Origin: Chloroflexota bacterium | GTDB taxonomy: Bacteria > Chloroflexota > Dehalococcoidia > Lucifugimonadales > UBA3495 | Reading direction: 5' to 3' | Assembly (NCBI GenBank): GCA_022561675.1 | Contig: JADFQT010000180.1 | Coordinates: forward strand, 1 to 5,375 | DNA length: 5,375 nt | Shown here: one piece after another, positions 1 to 5,318 of the stretch | Numbering within the stretch: position 1 is the first letter of the stretch | How the letters are laid out: each line of letters begins with the position of its first letter | The notes under the pieces: generated by a model | What the model saw: only the letters and a program-made list of their open reading frames with translations | What the model was told of the DNA's origin: nothing | Database searches by the model: none | Position numbers and translations under genes: made by a program

Positions 1-70
1 CACCGAACCGCCGTGTACGGACCCGTACGCACGGTGGTGTGACAGGGAAAGCCCGCGAAGGCCTACCTAT
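1..70 (+). mobile_element. 3' end of a group II intron (domains V and VI), truncated by the window edge
   Basis: Only the last part of the ribozyme is inside the window. Domain V is recognisable (separate entry). It is followed by a short domain VI of about 41-68: AGG at 44-46 pairs with CCT at 66-68, GCC at 51-53 pairs with GGC at 60-62, and A65 is left unpaired as the candidate branch-point adenosine. The intron then probably ends at A69-T70, fitting the usual 3'-terminal AY. A reverse transcriptase/maturase ORF would normally lie in domain IV, to the left of position 1, and cannot be seen. The element runs opposite to all genes in the window and sits beyond the 3' end of the response-regulator gene, so it interrupts no recognised gene here. 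The structure is read directly; the exact boundary and completeness of the element are inferred. Confidence 0.75.
5..40 (+). ncRNA. group II intron domain V, CGC-triad (class C-like)
   Basis: The proximal stem pairs 7-15 with 30-38 (9 bp). A distal stem pairs 16-19 (TACG) with 24-27 (CGTA) around the loop 20-23 (GACC). A two-base bulge, 28-29 (CG), lies on the 3' strand between the stems, as in the catalytic domain V. The catalytic triad is C9-G10-C11, with G10 opposite T35 as the expected G-U wobble and exactly four pairs between triad and bulge. A CGC triad instead of AGC is characteristic of class IIC introns. The loop is not a GNRA tetraloop, which is unusual for the contact with domain I. 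Confidence 0.75.
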
Positions 71-289
71 GTCGATTGCGATCAGTTGCCGGGAGGGAAC
101 AGATACCGAGCTCCCCGCCTTGCTTATGGCGGTTGCCTCGGAGGGTGTTTAAGAGGGTGTGGGACCAGATTTTAGAACGTACGCGTGGTTGGCGTCGAGC
201 TTGGGAGGGGCCTGAGGCTTCAAGGCAGTAGCGCCTTGGTGGGAGCATCCACCGGCTCCTGATGACGGATGAGCCATACTAAGCAGGCG
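71..289. other. gene-free region between the intron and the response regulator, hairpin-rich
   Basis: This 219-nt stretch is the 3' flank of the intron and the downstream region of the minus-strand receiver gene. I find no convincing coding sequence. Just after the intron is a nested inverted repeat: CCGAG 106-110 with CTCGG 137-141, enclosing CCGCC 115-119 with GGCGG 128-132. An alternative pairing is GGGAG 91-95 with CTCCC 111-115. Three further hairpins lie at 221-275 (separate entry). No run of T follows any of them on either strand, so none is a classical intrinsic terminator. No riboswitch or RNA family is recognised. Confidence 0.5.
221..275. other. three adjacent hairpins after the response-regulator gene
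   Basis: Hairpin 1 pairs CAAGGC 221-226 with GCCTTG 233-238. Hairpin 2 pairs GGTGG 238-242 with CCACC 249-253 and shares base 238 with hairpin 1. Hairpin 3 pairs GGCTC 254-258 with GAGCC 271-275. A competing pairing is GGAGC 242-246 with GCTCC 255-259. On the minus-strand transcript they begin about 14 nt after the receiver stop codon, so they could stabilise the mRNA 3' end or assist termination. There is no U-tract. The function is inferred only from position. Confidence 0.4.
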
Positions 290-667
290 TTAATCTTGGT
301 TGGCGGTGGCCAGGGCTCCGTTGACGGTGCTGAGGATAGAATCGATGTTGAACGGCTTGTTCAGCACCGCGGTGGCGTTGAGGGAATCGGCTATGGACTG
401 GGCATCGATTTCGTCCAGGGCGGTGGTGATGATCAGTGGCACTCCCGGAAGAATTCCCGACTCTTGAAGCCTTCTCGCCACCTCAATGCCGGGAATGCCG
501 GGGAGCAGCAGGTCCAGGATGACCAGGTCCGGCCGTTCCCGCAGAGCCGCCTCGATGCCGGCCTCGCCGGTGGTGGTGATGGTGGTTTCGTGGTTGTATT
601 TTCGAAGGACGGACTTGTACAGGACCCCCAAGGGCTCCTGGTCCTCGATAATCAAAATATGCGCCAT
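290..667 (-). CDS. stand-alone response-regulator receiver domain protein
   Basis: This 125-residue protein is a single CheY-like receiver domain with no output domain. It would accept a phosphoryl group from a histidine kinase and signal by protein contact in the cytoplasm. Visible motifs are the acidic pair E8-D9, the phospho-acceptor D52 in an ILDLLLPG strand-loop, the conserved hydroxyl residue T82 before A83, and K104-P105-F106 near the end. The aromatic switch residue usually found three positions before the Lys is Val101 here, so signal transmission may differ from classical CheY. The ATG at 667 is preceded by AGAGGA (676-681 on the complement) at 8-nt spacing. The gene is 251 nt downstream of the phosphoesterase gene with a promoter-like sequence between, so it is probably its own unit. 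No kinase gene is in the window, so the partner is unknown. Confidence 0.92.
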   Translation of the reverse strand: MAHILIIEDQEPLGVLYKSVLRKYNHETTITTTGEAGIEAALRERPDLVILDLLLPGIPGIEVARRLQESGILPGVPLIITTALDEIDAQSIADSLNATAVLNKPFNIDSILSTVNGALATANQD

Positions 668-684
668 CCGAACCGTCCTCTTGT

Positions 685-713
685 GCCCGGGGCCTCATGC
701 CAGCTACCCGGGC
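685..713 (-). promoter_or_regulatory. leader hairpin next to the response-regulator ribosome binding site
   Basis: GCCCGGG at 685-691 is perfectly complementary to CCCGGGC at 707-713, giving a 7-bp all-GC stem with a 15-nt loop. It lies only 3 nt from the AGAGGA ribosome binding site at 676-681 (complement) of the receiver gene. A stable stem here could limit ribosome access or stabilise the mRNA. The pairing is read directly; any regulatory role is inferred. Confidence 0.4.
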
Positions 714-724
714 CTCTGATAGAC

Positions 725-753
725 AGATTAGCCAGGTTTTCTCTTCGGTGCAA
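725..753 (-). promoter_or_regulatory. candidate promoter for the response regulator
   Basis: On the minus strand a -35-like TTGCAC (748-753) is separated by 17 nt from a -10-like TAATCT (725-730). It keeps the key TTG and TA...T positions but matches consensus only 3/6 in each box. It would give a leader of roughly 50 nt including the hairpin at 685-713. A second possible -10 further upstream, TAACCT at 786-791, has no convincing -35. Both lie in the 251-nt gap before the gene. Confidence 0.35.
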
Positions 754-918
754 GGGTGTAACCCCCCGCGGTTGCCGGTCTTTTTAGGTTAGCGAGGATG
801 CATCTCGCACCTGAGTTTGGCCCCTTATTTGGGCGCCGGACGTTCTAGGAGTGGGTAGGCGGCAGCCAGGTCTGGCAGGGGTAGCGGGAGATAGAAGCGT
901 AATTGGGGGCCTGAAAAG

Positions 919-1479
919 CTAAAAGGTTCCAAGGTCGATCAATCGCACGTCCACGGCCCCACGGGTTAATCGCAGTAAGCCCAGTGTGCCCAGACTGCCG
1001 GTCGGGTGCCGCCGGCCGGGATAGGTGGGGCTGCCCGGGTTCACCAGCAGCACCCCGTCGCAATAGCAGATGAGCTCCTCATGGGTATCCCCAAAAACCA
1101 CCACGTCTACCTGCCGACCAAATTTCTTGGTTAGCAACTCCCTGGTCCCGCTAAGGGGGAACTGTAAGGATGTTCCGTCTGGGCTGGTGGTTATGCCCGG
1201 CGTGGGCCACTGGATATCATGGACCATCCCGATGTTCACGCCCTCCAGCGGCACCACCCGAGTAGCAGTTGCCAGGCGGTCACCCTCTTCTGTCGGGTCT
1301 TCGTATCCTCTAACCGCCAGGACCGGCGCCACCGTTTCCAGGCTGTCCAGCACCCCCAGGCATTCCAGGTCGCCGCAGTGGAGGATCAAATCTACACCAG
1401 CCAGGGCCTGGAAGACTTGTTTCGGCAGATCCTGCCCGCTGCCGGCGGAGTGAGTGTCCGATATCAGGCCAACCTTCAT
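919..1479 (-). CDS. calcineurin-like metallophosphoesterase, YfcE/MJ0936 type, variant metal site
   Basis: The 186-residue length is normal for the small YfcE/MJ0936 family, two-metal phosphodiesterases or phosphatases of the cytoplasm. Motifs in order: D8-T-H10 (in GLISDTH), G36-D37 (in LHCGDLE), a position-58 motif reading RGYED, H87-D88 (in GMVHD), GDTH at 130-133 and NPGS at 147-150. The family usually has GN at the third motif and GHTH at the fifth. Here Tyr59 replaces the metal-binding Asn and Asp131 replaces the first His, while D8, H10, D37, H87 and H133 remain. Either metal binding is adapted, or this is a subfamily with different specificity. The ATG at 1479 overlaps the upstream oxidoreductase stop in an ATGA arrangement with no strong ribosome binding site, which suggests translational coupling. 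The substrate is unknown. Confidence 0.87.
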   Translation of the reverse strand: MKVGLISDTHSAGSGQDLPKQVFQALAGVDLILHCGDLECLGVLDSLETVAPVLAVRGYEDPTEEGDRLATATRVVPLEGVNIGMVHDIQWPTPGITTSPDGTSLQFPLSGTRELLTKKFGRQVDVVVFGDTHEELICYCDGVLLVNPGSPTYPGRRHPTGSLGTLGLLRLTRGAVDVRLIDLGTF

Positions 1480-2528
1480 GCAGAACCGACTGCTCCCGGC
1501 TCGGCGCTCGGCGCAGTCGCGGATACTGGAGCCAGCGCCCGCAGGGTTTTCACAATCGAAGACCTGGTCGCTCCGTGGGGGAAGGCAACCACCGGCATGT
1601 CGGCGCCCATCTCCCGAAAGCGTCTCAGCTTGGACCGGCAGGTTTCAGCGTCGCCCAGCACCGTGATGTTGTCCAGCATCTGGTCGGAGATAGCGTCCGC
1701 GGCCCGGTCGCGATTTCCTTCGGACCAGGCTTGGCGAACGGCATCGGCCTCCGCTCGATAGCCAAAGCGGCAGAAAAGATTGTAGTAGTATTGGCCCATT
1801 CCGCCGATATAGTAGGACATGTGGATTCTGGCTTCTCTCTCCGCTTGGGCCAGCTCCTCAGGATTATCGGCCACGCAGCAGAGAATCTGCGGTGCAACGG
1901 TAATCTGGGAGATATCCCGGCCCGCGGCAGAGGCCGCTTTGGCAACCTCTTCTTTCAAGTCGGGCAATCGCTGCTGGTCGACCCAAATCGGCAGCCAGCC
2001 ATCGGCCAACTCCCCAGTCAGCCGCAGATTCTTGGGCCCCAGGCTGGCCAGATAAATGGGCAGATGCTGCTGCACCGGCGAGAGTCCCAGCCGAAAGCGC
2101 TGCAACTGGAAGATTTCCCCTTGATAGTTGACAGGATTACCGCTCAGCGCCAGGCGGATAATCTCCAGGTATTCCCGGGTGCGTTGGAGTGGCTGCCGGT
2201 AGGAAACGCCGTGCCAGCCCTCAATAACCGCGCGACCGCTGGTGCCCAGTCCGAGAACGGCGCGGCCCTGAGAGATCAGGTCTAATGAGGCGATGCTCTG
2301 GGCGATGAGACCCGGGGTTCGGCTGAATACCGGGATGATGCCGGTGCCCAGGCGCAGGGTCTTCGTGTGACAGGCCAGGAGCGTGAGAACCGTAAAGGCA
2401 TCCCTTCCCCACGATTCGCCCGTCCAGCAGGTTTCGTAACCCAGGGCTTCCGCCTCCCGCGCCACGGCGATCAAGTCCTGGTCTGAGGCATCCTGGCGGC
2501 TGCTGAGAGTTAATCCGGTGCGGGTCAT
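1476..2528 (-). CDS. LLM-class (luciferase-like) flavin/F420-dependent oxidoreductase
   Basis: The protein is about 350 residues, a typical single TIM barrel of the bacterial luciferase-like monooxygenase superfamily. Visible signatures are an N-terminal strand followed by the AREAEALGYETCW helix (residues 23-35), LGTGI at 60-64, and the block GRAVLGLGTSGRAVIEGWHG at 88-107, characteristic of F420-linked members. These enzymes use reduced F420 or FMN to reduce or oxidise small organic substrates; the substrate cannot be told from sequence. I chose the ATG at 2528 because the family's first strand (TRTGLTL) begins there. The open frame continues to 2666, but the extra 46 residues look non-homologous and would overlap the preceding gene. 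The chosen start lacks a clear ribosome binding site. The stop overlaps the phosphoesterase start by 4 nt, so the two are very likely co-transcribed. Confidence 0.88.
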   Translation of the reverse strand: MTRTGLTLSSRQDASDQDLIAVAREAEALGYETCWTGESWGRDAFTVLTLLACHTKTLRLGTGIIPVFSRTPGLIAQSIASLDLISQGRAVLGLGTSGRAVIEGWHGVSYRQPLQRTREYLEIIRLALSGNPVNYQGEIFQLQRFRLGLSPVQQHLPIYLASLGPKNLRLTGELADGWLPIWVDQQRLPDLKEEVAKAASAAGRDISQITVAPQILCCVADNPEELAQAEREARIHMSYYIGGMGQYYYNLFCRFGYRAEADAVRQAWSEGNRDRAADAISDQMLDNITVLGDAETCRSKLRRFREMGADMPVVAFPHGATRSSIVKTLRALAPVSATAPSAEPGAVGSA

Positions 2529-2622
2529 AGCTGTGATGGAGAAATTGTCAGTGTTGGGGCAGGCTTCTCGGCTTTTAGTAGGGTAGTGGATCCTGGAAAG
2601 CGGCTTCCATTCGGAAAGGGGG

Positions 2623-3300
2623 TCAATTCCGGTTTTCCCACAGCGTGAAGTAATCCGGTGCATCACCGGGAATGGCTTCGGCCAGGTCCTGCTGGCTGAG
2701 CTTCTTCAGCACCTTGCTTTCTTCTTCGACCAGGCGAGTTATGACCGCACTCCATTCCGACAGCGCGGCCGCATCGGAATGGCCTCCCAGAAACTCCTGG
2801 AGGCTTTTCACCAGTTTCTCCGAGTGTAGAGAGAGGGCACCTCCGCTAATTACGAACACCAATACTGAAGGCAGCTCCTCTTCGTCTTCCGGGTCCATGC
2901 CCAAGCGCTCCAGAATAAAGTTCATGGCCATCCCGCGGATGGACTCTTCCAGGCGCATGGGTAGGTTCATCAGGTGAGAAAACGGGAACTCGGTTCCCTC
3001 GCGAATCGCCTGGGAAAACTCTGTCTCCACACAGCGGAAGAACTCTTCGTTGAACAGGTCCCCAGTGTTCAGCAGGGATACCTGCGGTACTGTCTCCCGC
3101 AAATCTACCGTAATGAACTCCTGCAGATGGGGGAAGATGTAGAGCTGTATGTCGGGGCGCTCACCTTCCGGCCATTGGCCTTTGAACAGCTCTTCCATTG
3201 GAGGGGGCACTCCTTCTTCTGGTAGATACCGGCAGAATGCGCGGTGGTCCGCAGAGAGATTAACTTTCGGCGTTAGGTCTGGCAGCTGGGAAGGTGGCAA
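2623..3300 (-). CDS. hypothetical protein of unknown function, acidic, mostly helical
   Basis: I do not recognise this 225-residue protein. It has no signal peptide or membrane segment, is rich in Glu/Asp, and looks mainly helical after about residue 85. Notable stretches are a PDIQLYIFPHLQEF segment near 49-62, an acidic linker PEDEEELP at 137-144 before a hydrophobic strand (SVLVFVISGGA, 145-155), and a charged helix at 186-206. It lies about 50 nt after the GT20 gene and 94 nt before the oxidoreductase gene on the same strand, so it is probably co-transcribed. The start is uncertain. The listed TTG at 3300 has no ribosome binding site, whereas the ATG at 3198 (residue 35) has AAGGAG 11 nt upstream (3210-3215 on the complement) and would give 191 residues. 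The frame is credible because it fills the space between two clear genes without a stop. Confidence 0.72.
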   Translation of the reverse strand: MPPSQLPDLTPKVNLSADHRAFCRYLPEEGVPPPMEELFKGQWPEGERPDIQLYIFPHLQEFITVDLRETVPQVSLLNTGDLFNEEFFRCVETEFSQAIREGTEFPFSHLMNLPMRLEESIRGMAMNFILERLGMDPEDEEELPSVLVFVISGGALSLHSEKLVKSLQEFLGGHSDAAALSEWSAVITRLVEEESKVLKKLSQQDLAEAIPGDAPDYFTLWENRN

Positions 3301-3350
3301 GGGGTTCTGGAGGTAAGAGTTTGGTCCTTCTGGGAAAACCGAACCCTAGT

Positions 3351-4868
3351 CTACAACAATTTGCCAATATCTTCTAGCTGCCGGCAGAGCCAGTGGTTGA
3401 TGTCTTCCCGGCGAACCGTCTCATATAAATTCGCCGCCCGCTGTTGGCGCTCTTCCGGAGACATATTCACCGCCTGGTAGAGGGTTTCCATGGTGCCCTC
3501 AATGTCGGTGGGTGATACCGACAGGGCATCATGAAGTAATTGGGGGTGGGCGCCGCTGCTTTCCGAGAGTACCAGAATCCCGTTTTTTGTGTTGACGACC
3601 GGGCCTTCCTTGGCAACCAGGTTCATTCCATCGATTATCGTGTTAACCAGCAGCACATCGTACAGCTTCATGCCCGCAACGGCCTGGCTGTAGTTGTTTT
3701 CCATGAATGCTCGGATGGGCTGCCAGCTTTCCGTGCCATAGGTCCGATTTATCTGGTCAATCAGCTGCTGAATTTCGTCCATGTACCGCTGGTACTGCCG
3801 GATGTGGGTGCGGGACAGAACCAGAAAAGCCAGGAAGGTAACTTTGCCCTGCAACTCGGGGTGGCGAGATAAGAGCAGATCGTAGGCTTTGAAGCCCCGT
3901 ATCACGTTCTTATTCGGTTCGGCCCGGTCGACCCTCACGATGGTGGTGTCGTTCAGCAGCGGGCGGAGCTTCTCCTCGTAATCCAGTGCCCGGGGAGACC
4001 CGGCTATGCGTTGGACCTCAGCCACGTTGATCGAGATCGGATAGACGTTGACCCCCGTGGACTGTCCGTCCCGTCGCACTATGTGCTCCCGGCGGTCGAC
4101 CTCAGCCTCCGGCAAAAACTCCTCTACCGTGTCCAGGAAGCTCTGCCGGTCCTGGGGCGTCTGGAACCCTACCAGGTCCGCACTGCACAAGGAGTCGCAA
4201 ATCTCACGAATGATATACACGGGGACCATTTGCCAGTAGCGGGGCGTCGGCCAGGGAATGTGAACAAAGTGCTGAATAATTGCATCGGGAATTTCTTCGC
4301 GGACGTGCTTGGGCATCAGGTAAAGGTGGTAGTCATGGCTGACGACTATTGGCGGCTGATCCCCATCTCTGGCCTCTTCGACCACCGCGCGGGCGAAGGC
4401 CTGATTAACCGGAACGTAACCGCCCTGCCACGCGTCGTGGACGCTGGCGTCCACGTTGGGATTATAGGGCGGGTTCCACATGTAGTGCTGGAGGAACCAG
4501 AGCAGCGGATTGCAGATGATATTGTAATACTTGTGGTAGACCCTTCGGGGCGTCACGATGTAGCGCAGGTGGATCTTGTGGCCGGGCAAGGGAGACTTAA
4601 TCTTGGGAGCCTGTCCCTGGTTGGAGACGGTGCGGTCTCCTTCCCCCATGGCGCTGGCGACCCAGGTAAAGTCGACCATTTGGGTGAGGGAGTTGAGGGC
4701 GGTTACGACACCACCGCTGCCCCGGCGGGCTTCGGTGCGTCCGTCGGAGGTCATCTGATGCTCTACCGGGCCCCGATTGGTGGCCAGAATCAGGGGCCGC
4801 TGGGACAGGACAGTGTCGCACAGGTGCTGCAGGTCAGCGATAGGCTTTTCCCGAGCCGACGCTTCCAT
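3351..4868 (-). CDS. otsA: GT20-family trehalose-6-phosphate synthase (OtsA-like)
   Basis: The 505-residue protein is a retaining GT-B glycosyltransferase of family GT20, which normally joins a nucleotide-sugar glucose to glucose 6-phosphate to give trehalose 6-phosphate, a precursor of the osmoprotectant trehalose. Motifs in order: ATNRGP (29-34), a glycine loop RRGSGG (48-53), HDYHL (178-182), HIPWPTP (203-209), GFQT (234-237), VYPISI (275-280), a phosphate/donor loop with R315 and K320, the active-site R353, and DGMNLVAKE (413-421). E. coli OtsA (474 residues) reads RLDYSKG where this protein reads RAEPNKN, so Arg and Lys are kept but the surroundings differ. Synthesis of trehalose 6-phosphate is most likely; a related GT20 product such as a glucosylglycerol phosphate is possible. 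ATG 4868 is chosen because GGAGG (4879-4883, complement) precedes it by 10 nt; a GTG at 4898 is less likely. No OtsB phosphatase lies alongside. Confidence 0.9.
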   Translation of the reverse strand: MEASAREKPIADLQHLCDTVLSQRPLILATNRGPVEHQMTSDGRTEARRGSGGVVTALNSLTQMVDFTWVASAMGEGDRTVSNQGQAPKIKSPLPGHKIHLRYIVTPRRVYHKYYNIICNPLLWFLQHYMWNPPYNPNVDASVHDAWQGGYVPVNQAFARAVVEEARDGDQPPIVVSHDYHLYLMPKHVREEIPDAIIQHFVHIPWPTPRYWQMVPVYIIREICDSLCSADLVGFQTPQDRQSFLDTVEEFLPEAEVDRREHIVRRDGQSTGVNVYPISINVAEVQRIAGSPRALDYEEKLRPLLNDTTIVRVDRAEPNKNVIRGFKAYDLLLSRHPELQGKVTFLAFLVLSRTHIRQYQRYMDEIQQLIDQINRTYGTESWQPIRAFMENNYSQAVAGMKLYDVLLVNTIIDGMNLVAKEGPVVNTKNGILVLSESSGAHPQLLHDALSVSPTDIEGTMETLYQAVNMSPEERQQRAANLYETVRREDINHWLCRQLEDIGKLL

Positions 4869-4991
4869 TAATCCCTCGCCTCCAGTCCCTCGCCCCACCT
4901 GGGTCCCGCTATCGCTTATAACGCTGCTGGGAGATCGCCGAAAACCGCGATAATGTCCTGGTAGGGACCAACGAGCGGTAAAGGCTTTTTC

Positions 4992-5021
4992 AGGTTAGCC
5001 GCAATGCGACGGGGTTGTCAA
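4992..5021 (-). promoter_or_regulatory. sigma-70-type promoter for the GT20 gene and its operon
   Basis: On the minus strand a perfect -35 hexamer TTGACA (5016-5021) is followed, after 18 nt, by TAACCT (4992-4997) as the -10, which keeps the important TA...T positions. Transcription would start near 4985 and read into the GT20 gene, then probably through the unknown gene, the oxidoreductase and the phosphoesterase. The bases after the -10 (AAAAAG) also occur after the TAACCT upstream of the response regulator. Confidence 0.55.
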
Positions 5022-5103
5022 GTTGCCGAATTGACTCATAAAAAATGTTACCGAAAAGGGTATCATTGCCCCGCAAATACGAGCCCGACTGGTCTCCTTA
5101 GAT

Positions 5104-5121
5104 AAAAAGGTGCCCCTTTTT
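5104..5121. terminator. A/T-flanked perfect inverted repeat, possible bidirectional terminator
   Basis: AAAAAGG (5104-5110) is complementary to CCTTTTT (5115-5121) around a TGCC loop. The mirror form gives a run of T at the 3' end on either strand, as in bidirectional intrinsic terminators. Only two GC pairs hold the stem, so it would be weak. It lies upstream of the GT20 promoter, where it could insulate that gene from transcription entering from the right, or serve as a protein-binding operator. Confidence 0.3.
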
Positions 5122-5282
5122 GGCCAAATTGACCGCGGGGGCATATAACAACACCCGTATCTCGAATTCCTAAGCCATGGAGGGCCAAAGGCACCAATTA
5201 ACTGCCAACGACCAAAAACCCCCGAAACATTTCGCCCCCGAAAAATCGCCCGCCACTGTATCTGAGCCAGCTACGACGAATT

Positions 5283-5318
5283 GCCGACAAAATAGCCGAC
5301 AGACTGGACGACATGGGT
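5283..5318 (+). repeat. three 12-nt period direct repeats near the right edge
   Basis: GCCGACA at 5283-5289 recurs at 5295-5301 and as GACGACA at 5307-5313, each exactly 12 nt apart. In the plus-strand frame starting at 5283 this reads A-D-K-I, A-D-R-L, D-D-M-G. That is a four-codon repeat in a frame open from 5202 to the window end, preceded by LYLSQLRRI. It could be a short operator array, a fragment of a degraded gene, or the start of a gene running off the window. No ribosome binding site or early ATG supports a full gene. Confidence 0.3.

Noticed and set aside
63..248. 61-codon minus-strand frame after the response regulator
   Set aside because: An AGGAG precedes its ATG at 7 nt, but the product is Arg-rich without resemblance to any protein, it covers hairpin-rich DNA, and its stop falls inside intron domain VI.
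269..787. Plus-strand open frame of 172 codons opposite the response regulator
   Set aside because: It covers the whole receiver gene in antisense and reads as low-complexity Gly/Arg-rich sequence.
1575..2285. Plus-strand open frame of 236 codons opposite the oxidoreductase
   Set aside because: Antisense to a clear LLM-family gene and without recognisable domains.
2529..2666. 46-residue N-terminal extension of the oxidoreductase to an ATG at 2666
   Set aside because: It would overlap the preceding gene by 44 nt, and the LLM-family fold begins at the ATG at 2528.
4011..4871. Plus-strand open frame of 286 codons opposite the GT20 gene
   Set aside because: It lies entirely antisense to an unmistakable GT20 gene and shows no family motifs; long antisense frames are expected in GC-rich coding DNA.
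5000..5075. Short minus-strand leader-peptide-like frame of about 23 codons upstream of the GT20 gene
   Set aside because: It overlaps the -35 and spacer of the promoter itself, so it would not be on the main transcript.
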